37,500 nt of DNA from Chitinophaga pinensis. GTDB taxonomy: Bacteria; Bacteroidota; Bacteroidia; Chitinophagales; CAMDFR01. A program made the position numbers and the translations under genes. The notes beneath the pieces were generated by a model, which did not search any database, was not told the origin of the DNA, and saw nothing but the letters and a program-made list of their open reading frames with translations. The DNA is taken from contig CAMDFR010000016.1 in assembly GCA_945897725.1 (NCBI GenBank), forward strand, positions 1-37,500, in the 5' to 3' direction. Numbering within the stretch: the first letter of the stretch is position 1; the number at the start of each line of letters is the position of its first letter. Positions 17,888 to 27,480 of this stretch are shown piece after piece.

Positions 17888-18640
17888 TCACAAAAATTTA
17901 AGGGAGCTAGCGAGACTATTTGTTCCAAGGTATGTCAAGGTTCCAACATAATCATCTGCAATCGCAAGAGGTGCAGAGATCCAATCTTTCTCTTCAAAAA
18001 AACCTTGCACTTCTTTTAGGGTATACACTCCATTTTCAATGGTGAATTCAAGCTTATCTGGAGTCAATCGCATCCCTTCTCCAATGGCCTTTAAATAGGA
18101 TTCTTTCACTGTCCAAAATTTAAAAAATCTCTGCAATCTTTCTGAGGAAAGATGATTGATATATTTCCTTTCTTGAACAGTAAAATTTTTTTCTATCAGC
18201 TCATCTAAATCTCCTAAAGGCCTTATCTGTTCCAAGTCAATCCCTACCTCTCCATTCTTTGAAAAAGCATACACAATCCTGTCTCCTGAATTGGAAAGAT
18301 TAAAAAAGATAGTAGGGTCATCCATCGAATATGGTTTACCCTTTGAATGCCTGCCTATGCGAACTTCTTGTGGCTTTTTATTCAGATAGTAAGCCAAAAG
18401 AATTTTAAGTCCGCCTTGGCTCATCACGTAGTGATGATGCGCTTGTTCAAATTCAAAAAAGTTAGCGCGTTGAACTTCTGTCTCACTCAATACCTCTCTA
18501 CATTCCTGTAGAAATTGAGTCGATTCCTTAGAAGACGCTGACCATAACTGAATCTCATGAATGTTCAAGAAAGATAGTTCATTCTTAGAATAAGAATCTC
18601 TTAGGAAACTAAGATGGCTATCAACTTCCTTTACAATCAT
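17888..18640 (-). CDS. 4'-phosphopantetheinyl transferase, Sfp type
   Basis: 250 residues. The family's conserved elements are present in order: FNLSNSGD (113-120), VGIDLE with the Mg-binding D135 and E137, and WTVKESYLKAIG (176-187) with E180 and K184. It moves phosphopantetheine from CoA to the Ser of a carrier domain. Only one base separates it from the stop of the synthase, so the two are surely co-transcribed and perhaps translationally coupled; its target is most likely Ser2488 of the synthase ACP. This length and motif set fit the Sfp/AcpT group with broad carrier specificity and not the short AcpS type. Confidence 0.94.
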   Translation of the reverse strand: MIVKEVDSHLSFLRDSYSKNELSFLNIHEIQLWSASSKESTQFLQECREVLSETEVQRANFFEFEQAHHHYVMSQGGLKILLAYYLNKKPQEVRIGRHSKGKPYSMDDPTIFFNLSNSGDRIVYAFSKNGEVGIDLEQIRPLGDLDELIEKNFTVQERKYINHLSSERLQRFFKFWTVKESYLKAIGEGMRLTPDKLEFTIENGVYTLKEVQGFFEEKDWISAPLAIADDYVGTLTYLGTNSLASSLKFL

Positions 18641-18641
18641 G

Positions 18642-21600
18642 TTATGCCATCACACTTTCTGATAATTCATCCGTTAAAATATCAAGCAATTCTTCCTTGT
18701 TATCTCTACAGAATAAGTGTCCTCCATTTACTGTGATAAACTTAAAGTTAGAAGTTGTATGCTGTTGCCATCCTCTTAATTGATCTTCTGTAAACACCGT
18801 ATCATCACTTCCTGCAATCGCAATCAATGGACAATTCAATGGTTCAGCATCCATGTATTTATAACGCTTACCTAACAAAATATCTGCTCTTAAAGAAGGC
18901 AACATCTCATTGAATACTGCATCATTATCAATAACAGCATCTGGAATTTCTAGCGAACGGAGATGATTTTTGATATTAGGGATATTCTTGTCTTTGTATA
19001 CTTCGTCATCATGAATGGCATCAAGGAATTGGAATGGACTTACAAGATGTGGTGCTCTCCATCCACCTACAATAAAGGTAACTGGATTCACATCATTCTC
19101 TTTTCTTAAGTACCTTGTCAATTCAAGTGCAATTCCTGCGCCAGAACTATGTGCATAAAAAGCAATTGGTGTAGTAAGTAATGGCTCAATCACCTCAGTT
19201 AATTTTTTAACCAACTCCTTCACATCATCAAATGGTTTTTCATCTCCTCTCTCTTCACGACCTGGCAATTGCACCGCACAAACTTCAATATCATCTGGTA
19301 AGAATTCATGCCAGTTATTGAAGATGGATGCACCTCCTGCAAAATAAGGCAGACAGAATAATCTTAGACGTGGATTTTCAACTTTTTTAGTTCGTATAAT
19401 CCATTTATCTAGCTCGCTTTTCTCAACAAGTAGACTTTCGCCCATACTAGACTGACCAGTTAATTCATCAATAATTTGTACAGTCATTTCTTCCATGGTT
19501 GGACCTCTCATAATTCTCATCATCGAATAATCTACTGAAACATTACTCTGAATCCAATTTCTGATTTGATTTGCCATGAGTGAATCAAGACCATACTTAG
19601 TCACAGGCTCAGAAGTGCTCACCTTATCAGCTGTAGTACCAAGTACTCTTGCAAAAGTATCTTTCAATTGAGTCAATAATATTTCTATTTGTTCAGCAGG
19701 CTTCGCTTCCATTAATGTGATCTTTAGTGACCCATTGCCACCACCTGATGAAGTTCCAGAGCTAAGTTCTTTCTCTCGAATAAGATGAGAAAAACGACTT
19801 GATTTAGCAGAATGAGGGAAGAAACTTCCTATCATTTCCCAATCAGAATCCGTTGCTACTCTTTGTACTGGATTGTTTAATAACATTTGTTCTAAGACAA
19901 CAAGTGCTTGTTGCAAGCTAAAAGCTTTCCATCCTTGTTTGTACAATAAGCCTCCAACATTTCCACTACGTGCCACAAATCCAACATCACCAATCACACC
20001 CCAGTTGATCGTCATAGCTGGCAAACCTTGAGATCTTCTCCATGAGGAAAAATTATCCAAGAAGCTATTCGCACCAACATAACTCACCTGACCAGGATTA
20101 CCATAGATAGCGGAGATAGATGAATAGGAAACAAAATGATCTAAATTCATCTCTTTAGTGGCTTCGTGTAACAACCAACAGCCAACAGCTTTAGGAACGA
20201 AGACTTTCATGTAGCGATCGTAATCTATTTCTGGAATACTACCATCATCTAAAACCATGGCAGCATGTTGTATTCCTTTCAAAGGTGGCATGCTAGATTT
20301 GATATCTGCAAAAACTTTATCTAAATCAGATTTATTTGATACATCACCTTTAGCGATCATCACATTGATACCTTTGGCAATCATTTTCGCAACAATTGCT
20401 TTTTCTTCATCCGTCTTAGGACCACTTCTACTAAGCAATACCAAATGTTTAGCACCTTTGTGAGTCATCCATTCAGCAACAGACAAACCAAAGCCTGAAG
20501 CGCCTCCTGTCAACAAATAAGTGCCATCCGCTTTGAATTCGATATGTGCAGGTGGTGCAACTTGCACCTCTCCTTCCATAGCAACAATTATTTTTCCAAT
20601 ATGTCTCGCACCTGCCATATATTGGAATGCATCTGCAACCTTAGCAACAGGGAAAACCTTTACAGGATGTGGTGGAAAATGATTGGACACAAAATAGTCG
20701 ATGGATTCTTGGAATAACCTTCCACCGAAAATATCTTTTTGCTTAAATAATCTATCCACGTCTACACCAAAATAAGTCAAGTTATTACCAAATGGCTCTA
20801 AACCTAGCTTACTATTTCTATAAATATCCGTTTTCCCAATTTCTACAAAACGACCATAAGCTGTAAGACATTTCACACTTTTAAAAATGGCCTCACCTGA
20901 AAGTGAATTCAATACAACATCTACGCCTCTACCATTGGTTTTTTCCATGATCTGATCAGAGAAATCTAATGTTCTTGAACTCATGATATTTTCTGGTTTC
21001 ACACCAATGGATTCAATATAGGCACGCTTATCAGCGCTACTCACAGTAGCATATATTTCAGCACCAATCGCTTTTGCAATGTGTATGGCTGCAATACCAA
21101 CCCCTCCTGCTGCTGCGTGAATCAAAATAGTTTCCCCTTTTTCAAGTCGACAATGATGGATAAGTGAGAAATACGCGGTTGTATAAACAACAGGTAAACT
21201 TGCTGCTTCGCTCCAATTAATGTTCGAAGGCTTTTTTACACAATGTACGGCCAATGGATATGCAAAACCACTTAAGCACGAAGGAGCCGTTGCCATTACC
21301 TCTTCACCTACTTTAACATGACTAACATCCTTACCTACTTTTGTAACTACTCCTGCACACTCTAAACCAAAAGTTCTTCCGAATAAACCTCCTTCTACCG
21401 CAGCATCTGATAGTAAGCCCATCGCAATCATGATGTCTCTAAAATTCAATGCTGATGCCTTAATTTGAACTTCCACTTCGTTGGCTGCTGGTTCTCTGCG
21501 TTCAGTTTCACGCAATACCAAATTATCAAGAACGCCATATTCTGAAATCGTTGCTGTATAAGCAGAACCTTCAGCAGGTACTGTTTTCTTAGCTCTTTGG

Positions 21601-24600
21601 GCAATGGTATCCTTAGAAATTCTTTCTAGTTTATTAAAATATCTTTTCTTTCCTCTGAATGCAATTTCATCTTCTCCATCCGTGCTAAAAAACTCAGCTA
21701 CCAATGCCTCTAATTCAACCTCTTGAACCGGTGTACTAAAGTCTACCATTCTTGATTTGAACAAAGGGAACTCATTTACCACAACACGACTAACACCACG
21801 TAATCCTTCTTGAGAAAGATTAACCAATTTTGGTGAGCCACCTATGGATTGAGCACCGCTAGACAACAACCAAATGCCAGGCTTCTCTGTATAATTGGTA
21901 GTATTCAATTTGCGCATGATGTTCATCAACATAATTGAAGATTGCTCCTCTGAACGAATGATTGAACTCTCATTCAACAAATCATTGCTTACTGAATCTA
22001 AGCCCCAAGCAAAAACAAGTCCTTGGAATTTTCCATTGGCAGAAATCGCATCAATGACCTCATCAGCACCACTTTGATCAAGTGTGTTTATTTCGAATGA
22101 AGTATCGGAAATTTTCTTAAACGCGTCGCCTTTTCTAACAATAATAGCAGTTTTGTTTAAGGCTTCTAAGTGCTGAACTATTTGACTTGAAGTACCAGTT
22201 TCATCTGCAAAAATCAACCAATCAGCCGCTTTTGTTTTGGCAGTATTTTCAGTGGTAACTACAGCAAGATCTAATTTTTCTGATCTCGCAAAAATTAAAC
22301 TCTGACAAGAAACATCATTCTTCTCAAAATCGCTATAGATAGCAACATCAGAAAAACCATTGCTTTTTAGAACTGTATTCCAAGTTTGCGGTGCCATCGT
22401 TGCATGCAAAGGACGGATATCAGTGTCTTCAAACAACCACCATCCTTCTGTCATACCAAAAATAAAATCTAAATATACTGGTGAATTGGTTACCTCAAGC
22501 ATCATCAATATTCCTTCTGATGCTAATAATTTTTTGGCATGTCCTAATGAAACTGAAAGATTTCTTGTGGCATGTATCACATCTGAAGCAATGATTAAAT
22601 CAAATGAATTTAAATCAATACCTTGATCAGCCGGATCCTTTTCGATATCCATGATTCTGTATTGAACAAATGGATAACTAACAAAACGTTGTTGAGCTTT
22701 TAAAAGGAACATGTGTGATAGATCCGTGTATACATATTCCGTCCTATCTGCTGGAAGAAAAGGTAAAATTGCTTGGGTCATACCTCCTGTGCCAGCACCA
22801 ATCTCAAGCACTCTCAATGTTTGATCGGCTGGTAAATTTTTAATCAATTCACTTATTGCTTTTCCTGCAATATCATTGTATTTTTTGAATGCAAAACCTT
22901 CAACATAATATTTTACAATCGCATCCCACTTATCTTCAGGGAAGATTAACTGAATTGGATCTATTGTACCTTGCAATACACCTGCAATCTCAGGTCCACA
23001 ACGGCCTAGCAATGTTGACTCATGATGAAAGTGAGGAAACTTATTATGTAGCTCATCCATCCATGCTCTTGTGTCTCTGAATGATGGAACTTGTACAACT
23101 GTGTACTGACCATTTTCACCACTTACAAATCCTGCATTCTTAAGCAATAAAAACATGTGATGGAAAAGTCGATTATGCTCTTTTATTACTTTAAAGTCTG
23201 CAGCTAAATCTTCTACATTAATCTTTTTTCCGACCTCAAAATTCAATCCCAATTCTTTAAGTGCATTAGCGATATATCCGATGGTTAGTTTCCATTGTTC
23301 TGGTTCATACAAATCGTAATATTCTTTTTGTTCTGTACGGGCGTTTACTTCTGCCAGTGTCTCTTGAACAGCTACCTTGATTGAATTAGGGGATGGTAAA
23401 TATTCACCAGGATTACGCAATAACTCTTGGTCATTACGTGGTTTCATATTCCAATTATATTCATAAAACCATTTATCTTCCTCACCTCCGTTTTCACCAC
23501 GAGAACCTTTTAAGTATTGTGATTTAAAACCATGAAATTCTGCAACAAGTGAACCGTCTTCATTAAAGATCCACAGTTCTCCTAATGCATACTCATCAGT
23601 CCATTCACGTAATCGACCATGAACAATTAACTTGTATGAATTTGGCTTTGTATAAAATTTAATTCTATCAATATGAACTGGAATGTATACGCCCATTTTT
23701 TTATTCACATCTTCTCTTTCGTTAAAGATTCCAAAGACAGTCTGAAAACAACTATCTAATACACCAGGATGTAAATTAAATTGGAAAAATTCTGAGCGAA
23801 TACTTTCATGAACTTCTATTTCACTGATAGACTCCCAAAGTCCATTACTTCTATATAATTTTTTAATTGCTCTGAATGATGGTCCTAAATAAAGACCACT
23901 TTCTAGCAATTCATCATGCATACTTTTAACTGGAACCGGAATAGTTACACGCTTGCGAATCTCTTCCAGATTTACAGGTATAGGCACAAACTTATCACCG
24001 ATATGATTCATCCTACCATTAGAACACATTGTCCATTGAGCATCTTTGCCCTTTGGTTTTGTATAGATAAAGTAATTACCGCCATCATGCGAAATATCCA
24101 TTTGAATAAATGGTGGCTCGCCTGCGTCAGGTAAAAACAATGCTCTTTCAAAATTTAAATCTTCTAAAAATTCAAATTTTTCGCCAAATGTTAAAACTGC
24201 AGCAGAGATAGATAAATCAACGTGTCCAGCGCCTGGAAAAATGATTGGTCCTTGTACTTTATGATCTTCAATATAAGGGTATGTTCTTTTATCTAAGGTA
24301 ATATCCCAAAGAACATTATTACTCTCACGAGCCGAAACTACCTTCTTTGTTAAATGCGGATGATCAAAAGTACCCATTCTTTGGGTCTTTCCTTCAGATG
24401 TTTCTATCCAATAAGATTCTTTTTGCCAAGGATACTTTGGTAATTTTATGAAGGCATTGTCTTCTCCATAAAACGATTTCCAATCAACCTTACAACCCCA
24501 TGTGTGTAAGGCACTCACACCAGAAAGGAAAATCGATTTTTCGTTTTCTTTTCTTCTTAATGACGGAATCACAAGTCCCTTTTTCTTTTTCTTCGAGATT

Positions 24601-27044
24601 AAATCATTAACACCAATTGCATGTATCGGATGTGGACCTAATTCAATGAAGGTATCGAAACCATCATTCAGTTGTGCCTCAATTGCTGAAGTAAAATAAA
24701 CTGGTTCACGAACATTTCTAAACCAGTACATTGGATTCAATTCCTCTCCCTTCACTTTGGCTCCTTCCACTGTAGAATAGAATGGGATTGTTGTAGCTTT
24801 CGTTTTAAATTCTCCCAAAGAAGCAAGTAGCTCTTCTTTCAGTGGCTCCATATGATGACTATGAAATGGAACATTTACTTCTAACAATCTATGAAAAACA
24901 TCTTTCGCATTCAACTCAGCTGCAATTGCTTCTATCACATCAGTATCCCCTGAAAGTGCTACCATAGAAGGGCCATTTACGGCTCCGACTGAAACTTTAT
25001 CCTCTCTACCAGCTATCAATTTCAATGCTTCTTCATATGGTATACCTACGGCTAGCATTCTTCCTTTATCAGTCGCTTTCTGCTGAACACGACTTCTGTG
25101 AAAAATAAGGAGTACTGCTTGCTCTAATGTCAATGCACCTGAAACATAACCAGCGGCTACCTCACCAATACTATGTCCAACAACTGCAGATGGATGAATA
25201 CCCATTGCTTTCCACATTTCATATAATGCTATTTGAATAGAGAATAAAGCGGGTTGTGCAATATTGGTTTCACTAATGCGGGAAGTTTCCTCTGTTTTGG
25301 TTAACTCATCTATCAATGACCAATCAGCATGTACTGATAGCATTTTATCTAACTTTTCTATAGTGGCTCTAAATAATGGCTCGTTCTCAAATAATTGACG
25401 ACCCATACCCCACCACTGTGGACCTTGTCCAGAGAAAATAAATACAATTTTATCCTTTACAGAATTGGCTCTTCCTTCAGCAATAACACCTAATGTTTCA
25501 CCATTGAGATATACTTGTAGACTCTCTGCTAATTCTATTTTAGAAGAAGCAACAATTGCAAGTCTGATATCGAGGTGTGAGTTTCTTAAGGCAGAAGAAT
25601 AACAGATGTCGCTTAAGCTTGCGGTATTGCTTTCGTCTTTAAGAAATGTAATGTATTGCGCAGCTTTTGCCTTTAGTGCTTCATGGCTGGTAGCTGATAA
25701 AGTACAAACTTGTAATCCAACTTTATCATTCGATTTTGATGGTCTTTTTTCATCATAACCTTTCAATACCACATGGGCATTAGAACCACCAAAACCAAAG
25801 GAGTTAACACCACCATAGCGAGGTTTGTCGTTGATAGCCCATGGAATACTATCGGTCGGAACTTTTAGTTTTAAGTCTTCAAATGGAATATTTGGATTGC
25901 CTTTCACAAAGTGAATATTAGGTGCAATCACACCATGTTTAAGCGCCAAGGCCAACTTGCTGATACCAGCAACTCCCGAAGCTGGTTCAAGGTGACCAAT
26001 ATTAGATTTCACAGAACCTATATAACAGTAATCTGATCTTTCTGTACCAATTACCTTTCCTATTGAATTTGTTTCAATCGGGTCACCAACGAAAGTACCC
26101 GTACCATGTGCTTCAACATAATTAACAAGATGTGGATCGATATTGGCATCCTTGTATGCTTGAATCAATAAGTCTTGTTGGGCAACAGGATTTGGTACAG
26201 AAATACCTTTGGTAGCACCATCCTGATTTACAGCCGTACCAATGATTAATGCATAGATATCATCACCATCTTGTTCAGCTTGTGAAAGTGGTTTAATAAT
26301 TATTAGACCAGCTCCTTCACTTCTTACATAACCATTTCCACGCTCATCAAAAGAGTAACAAATACCATCAGGAGATAAAAATCCGCCCTTACTAAAACCC
26401 ATTTGAGGTTCAGGTTTTAGAATTGAATTTACACCACCGGCGAAAGCCAAATCTGCATCACCCTCCCAAATGGCTCTGCATCCCATGTGAATGGCATTCA
26501 ATGAGGAGGAACAAGCAGTATCTAACGCAAAACTTGGTCCTTTTAAATTATAAGAATAAGAAACTCTATTTGCTGCAATACATAATGCAGATCCAACGTT
26601 GGTATGTGCTCCAATATTGACACGCTCCACAGGTGTATTTTGAATATCGCCATAGTCGTGTGCAGAAATACCTAAAAAGACTGCCGCCTTAGAATTATCT
26701 AAATCATTTAAACGCAATCCGGCATCTTGAATGGCCTCATAAGATACCTCCAAAACCATTCTCTGTTGTGGATCCATACGCATGGCTTCCAATGGAGAAA
26801 TACCGAAAAATCCGGCATCAAATTTATCAACCTCTTTGATAAATCCACCTCTCTTTACACTTATTTTTGATGCCCTTCTAAACTCAGGGGCATACATGGC
26901 TTCTAAATTCCATCTGTCATTTGGTATATCACCAAGTGCATCTTCTTTGTTGGTGAGTAAATTCCAAAATTCTTCAGGGGAATTAACATCTCCGGGAAAT
27001 CTACATCCAATTCCAATTATTGCTAAAGGTTCTCTGTTCTTCAT
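18642..27044 (-). CDS. Single-chain reducing type I polyketide/fatty acid synthase (KS-AT-DH-CMT-ER-KR-ACP-TE)
   Basis: 2,800 residues, one complete module. KS about 4-430 (C178, H313, H351). AT about 535-830 (GHSIG with S625; VPFHS at 725-729, a malonyl-type pocket). DH about 890-1175 (H928xxxGxxxxP, D1097 in HPGVLDSCFQ). C-methyltransferase about 1375-1590 (LEIGAGTGG; H1491 in VIHAT, E1517 in MLEVT). Structural ketoreductase half about 1605-1815. ER about 1835-2160 (HAAAGGVG). KR about 2172-2400 (TGGASGFG, LDD at 2265-2267 of B type, Y2322, N2326). ACP about 2455-2525 (GLDS, S2488). Thioesterase about 2558-2790 (AHSSG with S2633, AGSDD, H2776), closest in wording to type II thioesterases. 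All catalytic residues I can check are present. With a single ACP and a complete reducing loop it should act iteratively and release a saturated, possibly alpha-methylated, acid. It heads an operon with its own phosphopantetheinyl transferase and an acyl-CoA synthetase. The product is inferred. Confidence 0.95.
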   Translation of the reverse strand: MKNREPLAIIGIGCRFPGDVNSPEEFWNLLTNKEDALGDIPNDRWNLEAMYAPEFRRASKISVKRGGFIKEVDKFDAGFFGISPLEAMRMDPQQRMVLEVSYEAIQDAGLRLNDLDNSKAAVFLGISAHDYGDIQNTPVERVNIGAHTNVGSALCIAANRVSYSYNLKGPSFALDTACSSSLNAIHMGCRAIWEGDADLAFAGGVNSILKPEPQMGFSKGGFLSPDGICYSFDERGNGYVRSEGAGLIIIKPLSQAEQDGDDIYALIIGTAVNQDGATKGISVPNPVAQQDLLIQAYKDANIDPHLVNYVEAHGTGTFVGDPIETNSIGKVIGTERSDYCYIGSVKSNIGHLEPASGVAGISKLALALKHGVIAPNIHFVKGNPNIPFEDLKLKVPTDSIPWAINDKPRYGGVNSFGFGGSNAHVVLKGYDEKRPSKSNDKVGLQVCTLSATSHEALKAKAAQYITFLKDESNTASLSDICYSSALRNSHLDIRLAIVASSKIELAESLQVYLNGETLGVIAEGRANSVKDKIVFIFSGQGPQWWGMGRQLFENEPLFRATIEKLDKMLSVHADWSLIDELTKTEETSRISETNIAQPALFSIQIALYEMWKAMGIHPSAVVGHSIGEVAAGYVSGALTLEQAVLLIFHRSRVQQKATDKGRMLAVGIPYEEALKLIAGREDKVSVGAVNGPSMVALSGDTDVIEAIAAELNAKDVFHRLLEVNVPFHSHHMEPLKEELLASLGEFKTKATTIPFYSTVEGAKVKGEELNPMYWFRNVREPVYFTSAIEAQLNDGFDTFIELGPHPIHAIGVNDLISKKKKKGLVIPSLRRKENEKSIFLSGVSALHTWGCKVDWKSFYGEDNAFIKLPKYPWQKESYWIETSEGKTQRMGTFDHPHLTKKVVSARESNNVLWDITLDKRTYPYIEDHKVQGPIIFPGAGHVDLSISAAVLTFGEKFEFLEDLNFERALFLPDAGEPPFIQMDISHDGGNYFIYTKPKGKDAQWTMCSNGRMNHIGDKFVPIPVNLEEIRKRVTIPVPVKSMHDELLESGLYLGPSFRAIKKLYRSNGLWESISEIEVHESIRSEFFQFNLHPGVLDSCFQTVFGIFNEREDVNKKMGVYIPVHIDRIKFYTKPNSYKLIVHGRLREWTDEYALGELWIFNEDGSLVAEFHGFKSQYLKGSRGENGGEEDKWFYEYNWNMKPRNDQELLRNPGEYLPSPNSIKVAVQETLAEVNARTEQKEYYDLYEPEQWKLTIGYIANALKELGLNFEVGKKINVEDLAADFKVIKEHNRLFHHMFLLLKNAGFVSGENGQYTVVQVPSFRDTRAWMDELHNKFPHFHHESTLLGRCGPEIAGVLQGTIDPIQLIFPEDKWDAIVKYYVEGFAFKKYNDIAGKAISELIKNLPADQTLRVLEIGAGTGGMTQAILPFLPADRTEYVYTDLSHMFLLKAQQRFVSYPFVQYRIMDIEKDPADQGIDLNSFDLIIASDVIHATRNLSVSLGHAKKLLASEGILMMLEVTNSPVYLDFIFGMTEGWWLFEDTDIRPLHATMAPQTWNTVLKSNGFSDVAIYSDFEKNDVSCQSLIFARSEKLDLAVVTTENTAKTKAADWLIFADETGTSSQIVQHLEALNKTAIIVRKGDAFKKISDTSFEINTLDQSGADEVIDAISANGKFQGLVFAWGLDSVSNDLLNESSIIRSEEQSSIMLMNIMRKLNTTNYTEKPGIWLLSSGAQSIGGSPKLVNLSQEGLRGVSRVVVNEFPLFKSRMVDFSTPVQEVELEALVAEFFSTDGEDEIAFRGKKRYFNKLERISKDTIAQRAKKTVPAEGSAYTATISEYGVLDNLVLRETERREPAANEVEVQIKASALNFRDIMIAMGLLSDAAVEGGLFGRTFGLECAGVVTKVGKDVSHVKVGEEVMATAPSCLSGFAYPLAVHCVKKPSNINWSEAASLPVVYTTAYFSLIHHCRLEKGETILIHAAAGGVGIAAIHIAKAIGAEIYATVSSADKRAYIESIGVKPENIMSSRTLDFSDQIMEKTNGRGVDVVLNSLSGEAIFKSVKCLTAYGRFVEIGKTDIYRNSKLGLEPFGNNLTYFGVDVDRLFKQKDIFGGRLFQESIDYFVSNHFPPHPVKVFPVAKVADAFQYMAGARHIGKIIVAMEGEVQVAPPAHIEFKADGTYLLTGGASGFGLSVAEWMTHKGAKHLVLLSRSGPKTDEEKAIVAKMIAKGINVMIAKGDVSNKSDLDKVFADIKSSMPPLKGIQHAAMVLDDGSIPEIDYDRYMKVFVPKAVGCWLLHEATKEMNLDHFVSYSSISAIYGNPGQVSYVGANSFLDNFSSWRRSQGLPAMTINWGVIGDVGFVARSGNVGGLLYKQGWKAFSLQQALVVLEQMLLNNPVQRVATDSDWEMIGSFFPHSAKSSRFSHLIREKELSSGTSSGGGNGSLKITLMEAKPAEQIEILLTQLKDTFARVLGTTADKVSTSEPVTKYGLDSLMANQIRNWIQSNVSVDYSMMRIMRGPTMEEMTVQIIDELTGQSSMGESLLVEKSELDKWIIRTKKVENPRLRLFCLPYFAGGASIFNNWHEFLPDDIEVCAVQLPGREERGDEKPFDDVKELVKKLTEVIEPLLTTPIAFYAHSSGAGIALELTRYLRKENDVNPVTFIVGGWRAPHLVSPFQFLDAIHDDEVYKDKNIPNIKNHLRSLEIPDAVIDNDAVFNEMLPSLRADILLGKRYKYMDAEPLNCPLIAIAGSDDTVFTEDQLRGWQQHTTSNFKFITVNGGHLFCRDNKEELLDILTDELSESVMA

Positions 27045-27425
27045 AAAATGGTATCAATTGCTTTACTTAAAAAGGGTAAAAATAGTTAATTTAGATGTAA
27101 ACTGAGACAGAATTGAACAATTAATTTATAAATAAGGGAACTTTTTCTCAAATTTCACATCCTTTCTCTTCATCTTGTTTAATTAGAATCATATATTTAA
27201 CTCGAATTCAACATAGTTTAGAAATAATACAATAAAAGACTTTTAGGCATCAAGGAGATTACTTTCAATCTTTCTTCACGCTTCCATGTTAAGACTTTAC
27301 GACTAAAAAAGCAGCAATAGACGCAAAACAGTTCGAATTTTGAAGAAGATACAGACAGCACTACTTCGAAAGAAAGATCTCTTGTCGATAAAATAAATCA
27401 ATATAGTAATGATTGGATAGCTTAA
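27045..27425. other. Upstream region of the synthase operon
   Basis: The gap between the synthase start and the E2 gene (27045-27480) contains no convincing reading frame. It must hold the operon's promoter, read leftward. I see no full TAnnTTTG match. The nearest is minus-strand TATTTTTA (27077-27084), one base off, without a clear -33 box. No copy of the TACCAAAC/GTTTGGTA operator is present here. Confidence 0.4.
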
Positions 27426-27458
27426 ACAAAAAAAATGAATACAAACTGTATTCATTTT
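27426..27458 (-). terminator. Rho-independent terminator of the E2 gene
   Basis: A perfect 12-bp stem AAAATGAATACA/TGTATTCATTTT with a three-base loop occupies 27432-27458, followed on the minus strand by a run of eight T's and TGTTTAAG. It lies 22 bases after the E2 stop codon and ahead of the synthase operon's start region. Confidence 0.8.
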
Positions 27459-27480
27459 CCTTTATTTAGATTTTGTAAAT

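Noticed and set aside
18642-27044. One module of a larger modular PKS/NRPS assembly line
   Set aside because: There are no neighbouring modules, docking domains or condensation domains, and the protein has its own thioesterase and a complete reducing loop, so a self-contained iterative enzyme fits better.
27045-27480. Possible copy of the TetR operator before the synthase operon
   Set aside because: I looked for TACCAAAC/GTTTGGTA and its arms here and found no acceptable match, so control of the synthase by this TetR protein is not supported.
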